Notes: generated from the sequence alone by a model not told the origin. A DNA stretch of 64,000 nucleotides from Chitinophaga sedimenti (GCF_023156195.1 NZ_JAKUKA010000001.1:3596001-3660000); one strand, 5' to 3'; shown: positions 49,522 through 60,332, counted from the stretch's first letter. A program made the numbers and translations.

Positions 49522-51765
49522 TTATTTCTTGGATGTTTTTACCCTGAATAAAGCCGGTAATCGTTTCGGATTACCCACAATCCAGACAATATCTCCATCC
49601 TGCAATATGATCGTACTATCCGGGTTCAGTATGCGGTTGCCGTTACGCTCAATGCCTACCACTAATCCATGACCCTGTTCGCGAATACCGGAGGAGCGGA
49701 TCGTTTTGCCCATCACGGAAGAACCGGAATGAACCTCATAACTGCGCAACACTACTTCCAAACGCCGTTCTTCTTCATCGCGGGATTGAATCGGCTCCAG
49801 GAAGGCAGAGAATTTCTTTACCTGTTCATCAGTGCCGATCACGTCCAATTTATCACCGGGGTACAGGCGTTCATCTTTCGCCGGAAGCGTAAGCAGGCGG
49901 GTGCCGCGCTCGATCATGGCTACGTTAACGCCGTACTGTTCCCGTAGCCCCAATTCCAGTAGTGTTTTACCTACTACCGGCGATTCAGAGCGCACCTCAA
50001 ATGAGGCAAGGTGAGCATCCCAGGGAGCCAGTGCATCACGGCGCGCCTGTGCTTCAATGGCCTTGGCTTCCCTTTCGTTATAGTTGGATATAAAACGACT
50101 TTCCAGTTTATCATAGAACGCCTGGATCTTCCGCTGGAAAATCAACAATGCACCAAGGATACCCAAAGTGGTTAACACGGCCACATAAAACGAGAAGAAC
50201 TGGTCCAGCAGAAAACCTACGAAGAACACGGCCAGCAGTAACCTCGATGTACGCAAAATCGCAATTGGTCCGCGGTACTTTGATTCCTGCCACAAGCGCG
50301 CTGTAATTTCCGAGTGTACCTGCCGCACCGCCAACGCCCAAAGGAACGGCGACATGATTAACAGCGTAATGACCAGCGTGGCGATATTCACCCAGCCATT
50401 ACCATCCAGCGCCCGCTCCGTCCAGGGACGAACGTAAAACGACGAAACCAGCGTTAATGCCAGCAAAATCACTGAATAAATTAGCACGTTGGAAAAGTAC
50501 CCACGTAAAACCCGCTGCCAGTCGCTCACTACAGAAATAGATTGTGCGCCGCTGCTGTACCGGGTTAATGCGTCTTTCCATTTTTCTGGCAGATGGCGTT
50601 CTATCCAGTAATAAAAGGGCTCTGCATATTTGATAAAATAAGGCGTCGTAAACGTAGTTAACGCCGATACCGCCACCGCAATCGGGTAAAGGAACCCGCT
50701 GGTTACTTTCAGGTCAAGCCCCAGCGTGGCAATGATAAACGAGAACTCGCCTATCTGCGCAAGGCTCATACCCGTTTGCACGCTGGACTTCAGCGGCTGC
50801 CCGGAGATTAACGCGCCACCGGCGGAGAAAACCATCTTCCCCACAATCGTTACTGCAGAAATTAATAACACCGGGCCAATATATTCCACCAGCATTTTCG
50901 GATCGATAAGCATACCAACGGAAACGAAGAAGATTGCTCCGAAAAGGTCTTTCACGGATTTTACCAGGTGCTCGATTTTTTCGGCCTGCGTTGTTTCCGC
51001 CAGGATGGACCCCATGATAAAGGCGCCGAGTGCGGGCGAGAAGCCTACTTTCGTAGCCAGTATGACCATCAGGAAACAAAGCCCGAGCGACGTCACCAAC
51101 AAGGTTTCTTCGCTCATCAACTTCTTTGTTCTCTTTAACAAAGTCGGGATAAAAAAGATACCGCCCACGAACCACAGTACCGGGAAGAACACCAGTTTCA
51201 GCACCGACACCAGCATTTCCATACCGGCAAACTGCTGGCTTACGGCCAGTGTGGATAGTAACACCAGCAGTACGATGGCCACCAGGTCTTCCACCACCAG
51301 TACGCCAAATACAAGTCCTGCGAACTTCTGCCCTTTTACACCCAGTTCTTCAAAAGCCCGTATAATAATCGTTGTGGATGATATCGATAATACGCCACCC
51401 AGGAAAATACTGTCCATGACCGACCAGCCTAACACCTGGCCGATTCCATAGCCGATGGCGAGCATGCCGATCACTTCCACAAGCGCGGTAATGGAGGCGG
51501 AGCCTCCCACTTTCATGAGTTTTTTAAAACTAAATTCGAGACCGAGGCTGAATAATAAAAAAATCACGCCTATTTCGGCCCACACCTTAATATTGGCTTC
51601 GTCCGTTACAGTAGGAATGAAATGAATATGTGGGCCCACTAAAAACCCCGCGATCAGGTACCCCAGTACCAGCGGTTGTTTTAGTTTCTTAAAGATAAGC
51701 GTAGTTATTGCCGCCGCCCCGAGGATTAACCCAAGGTCGATAACCAAATGCGGGAGATGAATCAT
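49522..51765 (-). CDS. CPA2-type cation:proton antiporter with two RCK_C domains
   Basis: 747 residues. About 12-13 helices in residues 1-390 (VIDLGLILGAAAITTLIF; LGYLIAGFLVGPH; LFSLGLEFSFKKLM; FSPALGAFIMGSILAET), the Na/H exchanger fold of Kef/RosB-type transporters. Four more helices follow (about 415-560), then two TrkA-C/RCK_C domains (about 600-670, ESPVVGKTLLELGLREQYGVNV; about 675-745, GSSVMGKTIRSSGIREQGHGLV) that bind regulatory ligands. No TrkA-N (nucleotide) domain is present. Role in K+ or Na+ export and pH control. Intact. Confidence 0.88.
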   Translation of the reverse strand: MIHLPHLVIDLGLILGAAAITTLIFKKLKQPLVLGYLIAGFLVGPHIHFIPTVTDEANIKVWAEIGVIFLLFSLGLEFSFKKLMKVGGSASITALVEVIGMLAIGYGIGQVLGWSVMDSIFLGGVLSISSTTIIIRAFEELGVKGQKFAGLVFGVLVVEDLVAIVLLVLLSTLAVSQQFAGMEMLVSVLKLVFFPVLWFVGGIFFIPTLLKRTKKLMSEETLLVTSLGLCFLMVILATKVGFSPALGAFIMGSILAETTQAEKIEHLVKSVKDLFGAIFFVSVGMLIDPKMLVEYIGPVLLISAVTIVGKMVFSAGGALISGQPLKSSVQTGMSLAQIGEFSFIIATLGLDLKVTSGFLYPIAVAVSALTTFTTPYFIKYAEPFYYWIERHLPEKWKDALTRYSSGAQSISVVSDWQRVLRGYFSNVLIYSVILLALTLVSSFYVRPWTERALDGNGWVNIATLVITLLIMSPFLWALAVRQVHSEITARLWQESKYRGPIAILRTSRLLLAVFFVGFLLDQFFSFYVAVLTTLGILGALLIFQRKIQAFYDKLESRFISNYNEREAKAIEAQARRDALAPWDAHLASFEVRSESPVVGKTLLELGLREQYGVNVAMIERGTRLLTLPAKDERLYPGDKLDVIGTDEQVKKFSAFLEPIQSRDEEERRLEVVLRSYEVHSGSSVMGKTIRSSGIREQGHGLVVGIERNGNRILNPDSTIILQDGDIVWIVGNPKRLPALFRVKTSKK

Positions 51766-51923
51766 AATACCAGTTTTAACACAGTTCCAAGCGCTGTTGC
51801 ACCATCGCGCAAAATAAGTAAATTCCTGCTGGCGGCAAACTGAAACGCAAAGAGGGATAGCGCAATGCCATCCCTCTATCGCATAAACGCCCTATGGTAG
51901 GGCTCGTTAGATCGCGTGGTCTT

Positions 51924-53155
51924 TTAACACTTTTTTCCACCCCAGGCTTTCTTGTTGGTCCATTCTTCGGCCGGGTCGCTCCAGTAGGGTGCGGTGGCTG
52001 GTAACCCCAAGCCAGGAAACCTACGAGCGTGAGATAAAGGCTGCCGGTGCAGGTATACACATCGGCAATGTCCGGTTGGTGGCCACAAAAGCCCAGCTGC
52101 AACCATCCTTGTTTATCAAACGTACCGGGGAACTCAAATATCCTTTTGGTAGCGGCCGTGAGTGCGCAACGCACCTGGGCGGGTTTGAGTTCGGCGGGGA
52201 GCTGGTTGCTCAGCGCCAGTTGTGCCAGCGGCTGAAACACGGCCGTACGGTAGGTCATGGACCTTCCCACCACCGGGAACGTGCCCTCCGGCGACACCAT
52301 CCTTTCCAGGATAACGCCGTAACGCTGCATGCGCGTAACCGCCAGGTCGTAGTCCGCTTTTGAACCCCGGCGTGCATTCATCAGTTCTTTCAGAATGTCT
52401 ACGAACATGGGCTGTATAACAAAGGCGTTGTAGTAGTCGAAGTGGAAGTTTTCCCCGTCGCCGTACATACTATCACCTTTATACCATTCAAAGTGTTTCA
52501 TGACCGCGAAGTCGATGCGTACCCGGTCCCAATCCGGTTCGCCGAATTTGAGCAGCGCTATTTCCAGCATGGCCATAAACAACAGCCAGTTGGAATGACC
52601 AGGTTTTACATACCGCAACTTCCGGAAAAGGGCGAACACCTGTTGCTTTGTACTGGCAGGTAAAGGTTCCCATAATGTTTTCGGCGCGCGAATGAGGCCA
52701 TGCGCCAGGAAAGCTGCATCCACCAGGTGCTGTCCATCATCACCCTGCGCAAGCGCATAATCCGGTGAGGCCGGATCTACCAGCTGGGCAATGCTTTTCT
52801 GCGTCATGAAAATAAACCGCGCGCGCTGTTTGCCTTCCGCAGAATCGTCAGCGCCGAGTTCCAGCCAGGGCGCTATGCCGGCGATGGTTCTGCCAAAACC
52901 TTCGAGGTTTTGAACCACAGCTGTTTTTTTATTATAACCGGGTGCTTTTTCCTCGGGCATCATTTTTCGCAGCTGTCCTTTGCTGAGATTTTCCAGCAAG
53001 GGCAGGCTGATTTTCTGCATCAGCTTCAACCAGTATTCACGATCATTGTCTTTGGGCGCCATGTCCGGTGTGGCCGCAAGCAGTTCGCCATTACCGGGAA
53101 TAGCAGCCGCCATTCCGGCCAGCGGCACCGCGGTGAGGAAATGTCTTCTATCCAT
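51924..53155 (-). CDS. DUF2264 domain protein
   Basis: About 411 residues. N-terminal Arg-rich secretion signal (MDRRHFLTAVPLAGMAAAIPG, Tat-like twin Arg). The DUF2264 body has YNKKTAVVQNLEGFGRTIAGIAPWLELG, FHFDYYNAFVIQPMFVDIL and the terminal CGHQPDIADVYTCTGSLYLT. One G is missing from the G4 run near 52001; correction gives AWGLPATAPYWSDPAEEWTNK and a stop at 51924 (as read it runs to 51776). DUF2264 proteins are common in pectin and rhamnogalacturonan loci, but their activity is unknown. GH88 follows 10 bases upstream. Confidence 0.85.
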
Positions 53156-53165
53156 GTACGGGGAT

Positions 53166-54352
53166 TTATTTTTTACCTTCCATCGCTTTATAACGCATCA
53201 GCGCCTCTACATAATAGTAGTCAGCATAAGAAAGCGGTTTATCTACCTCTGAATTGGCCATTTTGTGACCAGTACTGTGCATCAGGATAAAGTTATTATT
53301 TTCTCCCTCTTTAGCACGATAAGCGGGGCTGCTGAGGCTATACAACATTTTTACCGCCGAGCTTTTATACTTTGCGGCCGCCTTTTTCGGAACAAATGTA
53401 CTCAGTTCCAGCAATGCGGAAGCAGTAACCGCCGCAGCAGAAGCATCGCGCACCGCGTTCGGAATTTCCGGCGCATTGTAATCCCAGTAAGGCACCAGGT
53501 CTTTCGGCATGTTCGGATGATTCAGGATGAATTCCGCAATATGCACCGCCTGGTCCAGGTAGGCTTTCACTTTGGTTTCGCGATACATCATGGTGTAACC
53601 GTATAAGCCCCAGGCCTGCCCGCGCGACCACGCGGAAGCATCGTTGAAACCCTGCGCTGTTTTCTTTGCATTCACCGCACCGGTTTCCGGGTTGTAGTCT
53701 ATTACATGGAAAGAGCTGTAGTCGGGACGGAAATGATTTTTAATCGTTGTATTGGCGTGCGTCAGGGCGATATGCTTAAAGGAAGTATCACCGCTTATTT
53801 TCGTCGCCCAGGTCAGCAATTCGAGGTTCATCATGTTATCGATGATCACCGGGAATTTCCAGGTGCCATGATCCCAGGATTTGATACAACCTACAGTGGG
53901 ATTGAAGCGTGTAGATAAAGAGCGCGCACTCGTCAGCAACACTTCTTTTGCCGCGTCATCTTTATAAAGATTAAACTGGGGTCCCCAGCTGCAATACATC
54001 ATAAAGCCCAGATCGTGCGTGCCTTTATTGTCTTTTTCCTTCTCCACCAGTTTCATCGCGCGCACTGCCTCCGCTTTTAGCGATTCATCTTTTGAAAATT
54101 CGTACAGGTACCATAGCGTACCGGGATAAAAACCGCTGCACCACCAGCTGGTACCACTGGTTTCGAGGCCACCGGTTTTGGCGCTGGTCGTTTTGGGCAG
54201 TTTACCGGCAGGCAAACTATCCCGCATATGTTTATACTGTTTTACAGAAAAGGCGAGGCTTTCATCGGCAATTCTCAACATCTCTTTTTCGAAACCTGCG
54301 CACTGGCGCCCATCGCGCCAAATAACAAGGCAAATGTGATAAATTGTTTCAT
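53166..54352 (-). CDS. GH88 family unsaturated uronyl hydrolase
   Basis: About 396 residues. Signal peptide MKQFITFALLFGAMGASAQ; (alpha/alpha)6 GH88 fold with SWWCSGFYPGTLWYLYEFSKD, IIDNMMNLELLTWATKISG (first catalytic Asp region), QGFNDASAWSRGQAWGLYGYTMMYRE (acid Asp region) and PYWDYNAPE. It releases unsaturated galacturonate or glucuronate from pectin/rhamnogalacturonan or heparin-type disaccharides. One A is missing from the A5 run near 54286; correction gives SKKEMLRIADES. A LacI-type operator lies 39 bases upstream. Confidence 0.9.
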
Positions 54353-54390
54353 GCGTTTCATTTGTGGATGCTTTGGTTGTTATGTAATCA

Positions 54391-54406
54391 ACGCAAACGA
54401 TTGCGT
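54391..54406. promoter_or_regulatory. LacI-type operator upstream of GH88
   Basis: ACGCAA-ACGA-TTGCGT, arms perfect. Core GCAAACGATTGC matches the two other sites in the locus except for one central base. Confidence 0.6.
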
Positions 54407-54447
54407 AAATGCTTTTAATGATAACGGGAATCCTGGTTAATGTCAGA

Positions 54448-55494
54448 TCACTTCTTTGTTGTCTTATTTTTTCCGCTGCTGGACTCGCGTTCTACCAGTT
54501 GTATAGGAATTATTTCCTGGGAATGCCGGTAAGCCTGCGGATGTTTTGCCTGTATCAGCTCCATCAGTGCGGCCACAATGCGCTCGGCCATGGTAGCGGG
54601 ATACTGGTCAACGGAAGTAATAGAAGGGGTGATAATTTCTGTTCGGGGATCATTACTGTATCCCACAATCTTCAACTGTTCCGGTACCCTAATACCCTTC
54701 TCCCTGCAATACTGCAAAATAGTAATGGCCGTTGTATCGTTGGTCGCGAAAACACCATCCGGGTAAGGCTCCTGGCTGAATATCTTCTCGCAGGTTTGCC
54801 AGGCATTTTCTTTTGTCAGCTCATGAAAAAAAAAAAAATACGCTGCTTTTTAAACGCGATCTTATTTTCCTGTAACGCTGCTTTGTAGCCCGATAACCTT
54901 TCGGTATATAAACTGCAGCTCAACGGTCCGCCAATAAACACGATATCCTTACAACCTTTGCTGATGAGATGCGACGTGGCTTCAAATCCACCGGTATAGT
55001 CGTCACCGCGGATCACTTTCACATTGTAATCTTTCGGCACGCGATCAAAAACACCAGGGGGATGTTCTGTTGTTTAAATATATCGAAGTGCGAAAAATCA
55101 GTGGTATACAAGGTCGTAGAAACGGCCAGCCCTTCTACCCGCGCGGAATACAGGGCATTCACCAGCTCTACTTCCTGTTCGTACGAATCGTTACTCTGGC
55201 AAATAATGAGATTATATCCTACTTCATGCAGTTTATTCTGAATGATAGTGCTGATGGTGGCGGGGAAGAACATAGAGATCCTCGGCACCACCAGCCCTAT
55301 CGAACGGCTTTTATTGCTGCGCAATCCCGCCGCCAGCGCATTGGGACGGTAGCCCAGTTTGCGCGCCATCTTTTCACCCTTTCCTTCGTTTTTACACTAA
55401 TGTTGGGGTGATCGTTCAGCGCGCGCGAAACGGTGGACACGGAGAGTTTCAGCTCCTCCGCAATATCGACGATGGTTTTAGACCGGTTGCTCAT
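54448..55494 (-). CDS. LacI family transcriptional regulator of the uronate locus
   Basis: About 350 residues. HTH MSNRSKTIVDIAEELKLSVSTVSRALNDHPNISVKTKERV with hinge (AARKLGYRPNALAAGLRSNKS), then the periplasmic-binding-protein-like domain (SIGLVVPRISMFFPATIST; VFIGGPLSCSLYTERLSGYKAAL; LKIVGYSNDPRTEIITPSITSVDQ). At least four indels (near 55375, 55040, 54830 and 54720), including the T13 run at 54826-54838, so the sequence is unreliable. It lies between kduD and GH88 and should bind the three GCAAACG-type operators. Confidence 0.85.
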
Positions 55495-55511
55495 AGTATT
55501 GTAATATACGC

Positions 55512-56280
55512 TTATCGGCCCATCCAGCCGCCGTCAACCGTCAGCACAGTGCCGTGTACATAGTCGGAAGCTGCAGAAGCCGGGAACACGGTAGGACCTT
55601 TAAAGTCTTCCGGTTCCCCCACCGCGATGCAGGAATGCGATCGAGAATAGATTTGCTGCGGGTTTCATCCGCACGCAAAGCCGCTGTATTGTCAGTAGAA
55701 ATATATCCTGGTGCAATCGCGTTCACATTCACCCCCTGGAAGCCCACTCATTGGCGAATGCCTTGGTCAGCGACCCAACGGCGCCTTTGCTGGCAGCATA
55801 TCCCGGCACATTAATACCGCCCTGGAAGGTCAGCAGCGATGCCGTAAATATCACTTTACCACTTCCCCGCGCTATCATACGTTTGCCGATATCACGTGTC
55901 AGGATAAACTGGGCCGTTTGGTTGATGTTTATCACTTCATCCCAATATTCATCGGGATGTTCAGCTGCCGGTTTACGCATGATTGTACCGGCATTGTTCA
56001 CCAGGATATCGATCACAGGAAACTTAGCAGTTACTTCAGCGATGAACGCATACAGCGATGCACGTTTGCCAAAGTCGCACTGGAAAGCGGTAAACTCGCG
56101 GCCCAATGCCTTAATCTCTTTTTCTACGTCGCTGCCATTGATTTCCAGCGATGCAGATACGCCGATCACATTCGCGCCGGCTTCCGCCAGGGCTACTGCC
56201 ATCGCTTTCCCGATGCCTCTTTTGCAACCGGTCACCAGCGCGGTCTTGCCGGTAAGATCAAATTTATTGATGATGCTCAT
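55512..56280 (-). CDS. kduD: 2-dehydro-3-deoxy-D-gluconate 5-dehydrogenase
   Basis: About 257 residues. SDR with [21 protein letters not shown] (cofactor site), [17 protein letters not shown] (Ser) and YAASKGAV (Tyr-x3-Lys). The reconstructed end is [21 protein letters not shown], matching KduD. It reduces 2,5-diketo-3-deoxygluconate to 2-keto-3-deoxygluconate. Two indels near 55740 and 55618; corrected reads are [16 protein letters not shown] and [17 protein letters not shown]. It is 17 bases upstream of lacI and 6 bases after the DUF4861 gene. Confidence 0.9.
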
Positions 56281-56286
56281 AGTCGG

Positions 56287-57427
56287 TTATTTAACTTCTA
56301 TACGAACGGGACTTTTAATTTTCGCCGCATAATCCTGCAGGTAGGCGAACCACTGCGCGTCACTGGTGATAGCGCCGGCTTTATTCCACGCCGCGCCATT
56401 GTAATACACGAAAGGCGCACTGCTATTGGCAGATGAAACCGTTAGCAGATGCCATTTATCTGTGCGCATCTGTTTTACCGGCGTCGGGAAAATACAGGCG
56501 GTGCCGATAATGCCATCTTCGCCATGCTGCGGTTCCCAATAGGCCATGATGCCTGCCTTTTCATTCAGCACAATGCTACCGGGTTCATTTCGGCGGATAA
56601 TGCCGATAGCTACCGGTAATTCAGTGCTGCCATTATAGTTAAACTGCGCCTCCACTTTATTCAGCTGTGAACCCGCGTCCAGCGTAAAACGTTTGGTAAC
56701 AGTCACTGGCACAGCGCCTACATTCCAGCTTTCGTACGACAGCTCAAACGAAATGCGGAGCGGACCGCTGTCCAGCACCTTATATTGGCGGTAGTTCTTC
56801 GGGTATACGATCGTGTCGGCGTTCATGGGAGCAATGTTGCCAGCGCCCAGGGTGTATCCTACATGATAGTAATCCAGTCCCTCGCCATTGTCTTTGTGAT
56901 AATTATTCAGCTTGTACCATTTGTTCACCACGAGTGCGCTGGTTCGTTTCGCCCAAACATCCATTCCGTAAGCATTTTCACTGGGCTTACTTTCCAGTGC
57001 CTTACCATACATGCGGAACGCCACTTTATCATTCTCCCAGGCAAAATCGTCCATGCGCTCGGGAATATAACGGCCAAAGGTTTTGGCGACAACCGGTTTA
57101 GGTGTTCCGGGGATGATCGCCAGTCGCAAGGCTCCCCGGCAGGGATGGTTACCTGTACGAGCAGTGCCTGTGGCGAAGTTTGCCCTTTATACACCAACTG
57201 GTAAGGTACTTCTTCCCCATTCCTGTTCACGACTCTGAACGCGCCATTTTTAATAGCATTGATGCGCGTTGCCACCTGGCTGAACGGAATTTCTACCACT
57301 TCGGCCGTACGGGCGATTTTGAGCTCGTTCGTAAGAAAAATATCTGTTGCGTAAGTTTCCTGTTTTACGCCTGCGTTAGCGGTCATTGTACAAGCCGCAA
57401 ATGCAAACAGCATAAATATTTTTTCAT
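56287..57427 (-). CDS. DUF4861 domain protein
   Basis: About 380 residues, exported: MKKIFMLFAFAACTMTANAG signal peptide. The body shows YLNEL-like beta-rich segments KWYKLNNYHKDNGEGLDYYHVGYTLGAG, DSGPLRISFELSYESW and VTVTKRFTLDAGSQLNKVEAQF, typical of DUF4861 proteins of uronate loci, with GEDGIIGTACIFP near the C-terminus. Two indels: one near 57130 (corrected EPLRLAIIPGTPKP) and one near 57418 in the initial A6 run. Possibly a mutarotase-like or isomerase activity on uronates; not established. Between kduI and kduD in the same operon. Confidence 0.82.
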
Positions 57428-57449
57428 ACTGATGATTTAAGTTGATTCC

Positions 57450-58289
57450 TTAACGTAGGTCCGTAGTTGCACAGACATCCATATCGCCATAGTCCAGGTT
57501 TTCGCCGGCCATCCCCCAGATGAAGGTATATGCGCTGGTACCCGCACCACTGTGAATGCTCCAGGGCGGAGAAATCACCGCTTCTTCATTCTGCATCCAG
57601 ATATGTCGTGTTTCCTGCGGCTCGCCCCAGAAGTGGCATACGCTCTGGCCCGTTGGCACTTCGAAGTACAGGTATACTTCCATGCGGCGGTCGTGCGTGT
57701 GCGCCGGCATGGTATTCCAAACGCTGCCCGGCTGCAGTTCCGTCATCCCCATCTGCAACTGGCAGGTAGGTAATACGGAGTTCACCAGCAGTTTATTGAT
57801 CGTACGGTGGTTGCTCGTTTCCAGTGCGCCCAGCGTCACTACTTCCGCATCCGCTTTGGTTACGCGGCGGGTAGGGAACGAATGATGTGCAGGCGCCGAG
57901 TTGATGTAGTATTTTGCCGGATTCGCCGCGTCGTTGCTGGCGAACACCACGTCTTTCTTACCCTGACCAATGTACAAAGCCTCTTTAAAACCGATCTCGA
58001 ACACTTCGCCGTCTACGGTAATAGTACCCGCGCCGCCGATGTTGATCACGCCCATTTCACGACGCTCCAGGAAATACGTTGCTTTCAGCTGATCTGTCGT
58101 TTCCAGTTTCACCGGCTGCACAGGCTTTACTCCACCGGCAATGTAGCGGTCGTAGTGCGTGTACACCAGGTTAATCACGTTCTCTTCAAAAAGGTTGCTG
58201 ATGTGCAGGGCTTGCCTGGTTTGCGCAGTATCCCAGGTCCGCACTTCGGCAGGACTGCTGGAATATCTTGTTTCCATATTGATGCTCAT
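57450..58289 (-). CDS. kduI: 5-dehydro-4-deoxy-D-glucuronate isomerase
   Basis: 279 residues, cytoplasmic cupin-type isomerase. The zinc site is visible in MPAHTHDRRMEVYLYFEVP (His, His, Glu) and WSIHSGAGTSAYTFIWGMAGEN. It interconverts 5-keto-4-deoxyuronate (from unsaturated galacturonate) and 2,5-diketo-3-deoxygluconate for KduD. Intact. First gene of the kduI-DUF4861-kduD-lacI operon, preceded by an operator at 58380-58393. Confidence 0.95.
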   Translation of the reverse strand: MSINMETRYSSSPAEVRTWDTAQTRQALHISNLFEENVINLVYTHYDRYIAGGVKPVQPVKLETTDQLKATYFLERREMGVINIGGAGTITVDGEVFEIGFKEALYIGQGKKDVVFASNDAANPAKYYINSAPAHHSFPTRRVTKADAEVVTLGALETSNHRTINKLLVNSVLPTCQLQMGMTELQPGSVWNTMPAHTHDRRMEVYLYFEVPTGQSVCHFWGEPQETRHIWMQNEEAVISPPWSIHSGAGTSAYTFIWGMAGENLDYGDMDVCATTDLR

Positions 58290-58379
58290 AGTGATGAGAG
58301 ATTTGTATACTTTTTATGATGATTTGGCTTACGTGGAATGAAGCAAGTGATGTCGAAGTTAGCACATACTCTCCAGCTT

Positions 58380-58393
58380 TGCAAACGTTTGCA
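58380..58393. promoter_or_regulatory. LacI-type operator between kduI and uxaA
   Basis: TGCAAACGTTTGCA, a perfect 14-bp palindrome, 90 bases upstream of kduI and 145 bases upstream of uxaA on the other strand. Confidence 0.7.
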
Positions 58394-58524
58394 TAAAAAT
58401 TGCCTGCCATTAGCCGGAAATGACTTAAACTAGCTGAAAATTAAGGTCGGCCGCGCCGCCATTCCGCGTTAAAATCACATTAAGGATTAAGCGTATAGTA
58501 TTAAAAGCGAAGCGGCTTTATTTC

Positions 58525-58532
58525 TACTTTAG
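58525..58532 (+). promoter_or_regulatory. Bacteroidota -7-like element, TACTTTAG
   Basis: Close to TAnnTTTG and the same octamer as the trxA -7; 6 bases before the uxaA ATG. Confidence 0.4.
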
Positions 58533-58538
58533 CATATC

Positions 58539-60185
58539 ATGAATACGTATCTTCAAATCCATCCCAAGGACAATGTGCTGGTAGCACTGCAGGATCTTCC
58601 GGCAGGCCGCCAGATACAGTTTAACGACCAATCGATCCAACTTGTAAAAGATATCCCGGCCAAACATAAATTCCCTGTGGCAGACCTGAAAGCGGGCGAT
58701 CCCATTGTGATGTATGGCGTGCTTGTAGGCAAGGCCATGAGTGACATTCCGAAGGGCGGATTGATCAGCACCGGCAATACCGAGCACATGGCCGATTCCT
58801 TCCACGAAAAAGATGCCGCCTTTAACTGGGTTGCACCGGATGTGAGCAAATGGAAAAACGCCACATTTATGGGCTACCACCGTAACGACGGACAGGTAGG
58901 CACCCGTAACTACTGGCTGGTAATACCGATGGTTTTTTGCGAAACCCGCAATGTCAACGTGATTAAAACCGCCTTTGAAAAAGGACTTGGTTTTGCACCA
59001 CCGGAAAAATATAATGAGCAGGTAAACGACCTCGTTAACCTGTACAAAAATGGCGGCCTCGATGCCGTAAAAGATTACCAGGCAAAGGAAAGCAACGCCA
59101 CTGTAAAACGGAACGACATTTTCCCGAATATCGATGGTATTAAATTCCTGATCCACGAAGGCGGCTGCGGCGGCACACGCCAGGATGCGGACACGCTCTG
59201 CGCATTGTTGGCCGGCTACATCCACCACCCGAACGTGGCAGGTGCTACTGTATTGAGTCTTGGCTGCCAGCATGCGCAGGTAAGTATTATGCAAACAGCG
59301 CTCAAAAAGTTGAACCCGAACTTCGACAAACCGCTGCTGGTGTTTGAACAGCAAGCCAGCGGTTCCGAATTCAATATGTTATCTACCGCTATTAAAGAAA
59401 CCTTTATAGGTATGGCGGAAGCGAACAAAAATGCCCGTAAACCGGCGCCCATCAATAAAATCGTGATTGGACTCGAATGCGGCGGTTCAGACGGCTTTTC
59501 AGGTATTTCCGCCAATCCCGCGGTGGGACATACCTCCGACCTTCTTGTAGGACTTGGCGGCACCACCATCCTTAGCGAGTTCCCAGAACTTTGCGGGGTG
59601 GAGCAGGAACTGATCAACCGTTGCGTGAATGATGATATTTCCAATAAGTTTATCACGATCATGCGCGCCTACGAAAACCAGGCAGAATCGGTAGGGTCCG
59701 GCTTTTACCAGAACCCTTCGCCGGGCAATATCAAAGACGGTCTTATCACTGACGCAATCAAATCGGCGGGCGCTGCTAAAAAAGGCGGTACTTCCCCGGT
59801 AACCGACGTGCTGGATTACACCGAATACGCTGTAAAACCCGGCCTCAACCTGCTTTGCACACCGGGCAACGACGTAGAAAGCACCTCCGCCGAAGTCGGC
59901 TCCGGCGCAACAGTAGTACTGTTCACGACCGGCCTTGGCACGCCCACCGGCAACCCGATTGCGCCTGTAGTGAAACTGAGCACCAACACCCGCCTCGCAC
60001 AACGCATGCCCGATATTATCGACGTTAATACCGGCACGATCATCAGTGGCGAAACCAGCATCGAACAAATGGGTGAAGACATCCTCGACTTTGTAGTAAA
60101 AGTGGCCAGCGGCGAAGTGCTCACCAAAGCTGAGATCCTCAACCAGGATGACTTTATTCCCTGGAAACGTGGCGTGAGTTTATAA
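58539..60185 (+). CDS. uxaA: Altronate dehydratase
   Basis: 548 residues. N-terminal SAF domain (LQIHPKDNVLVALQDLPAGRQI, about 1-95), then the UxaA catalytic domain with GYHRNDGQVGTRNYWLVIPMV, the Fe-site segment IHEGGCGGTRQDADTLC, LSLGCQHAQ and GLECGGSDGFSGISANPA, ending with a serine/cysteine-rich GSGATVVLFTTGLGTPTGNPIAPV. Converts altronate to 2-keto-3-deoxygluconate. Intact. Transcribed toward the transporter gene, away from kduI, with the palindromic operator between. Confidence 0.95.
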   Translation: MNTYLQIHPKDNVLVALQDLPAGRQIQFNDQSIQLVKDIPAKHKFPVADLKAGDPIVMYGVLVGKAMSDIPKGGLISTGNTEHMADSFHEKDAAFNWVAPDVSKWKNATFMGYHRNDGQVGTRNYWLVIPMVFCETRNVNVIKTAFEKGLGFAPPEKYNEQVNDLVNLYKNGGLDAVKDYQAKESNATVKRNDIFPNIDGIKFLIHEGGCGGTRQDADTLCALLAGYIHHPNVAGATVLSLGCQHAQVSIMQTALKKLNPNFDKPLLVFEQQASGSEFNMLSTAIKETFIGMAEANKNARKPAPINKIVIGLECGGSDGFSGISANPAVGHTSDLLVGLGGTTILSEFPELCGVEQELINRCVNDDISNKFITIMRAYENQAESVGSGFYQNPSPGNIKDGLITDAIKSAGAAKKGGTSPVTDVLDYTEYAVKPGLNLLCTPGNDVESTSAEVGSGATVVLFTTGLGTPTGNPIAPVVKLSTNTRLAQRMPDIIDVNTGTIISGETSIEQMGEDILDFVVKVASGEVLTKAEILNQDDFIPWKRGVSL

Positions 60186-60204
60186 CATTATCACCTATAC
60201 CGTT

Positions 60205-60240
60205 AAACGCAGCATACCTTGGGTGTGCTGCGTTTTTCTT
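60205..60240 (+). terminator. Terminator after uxaA
   Basis: AAACGCAGCATACC ... GGGTGTGCTGCGTTT followed by TTCTTT. Confidence 0.7.
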
Positions 60241-60277
60241 TAAACGACCGGCAGCGCACTACCCATCACCATAAATA

Positions 60278-60306
60278 AAAACGCAGCGCCGGAAGACGCT
60301 GCGTTC
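60278..60306 (-). terminator. Terminator after the MFS transporter gene
   Basis: AACGCAGCG ... CGCTGCGTT; A-rich on its plus-strand left side, so a T-run follows on the minus strand, 27 bases from the stop at 60333. Confidence 0.6.
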
Positions 60307-60332
60307 ATAACTATTCATCGAAAAACAAAAGA

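Noticed and set aside
51776..51923. C-terminal extension of the DUF2264 protein as read
   Set aside because: Produced by a missing G near 52001; the corrected frame stops at 51924 with a normal family ending.
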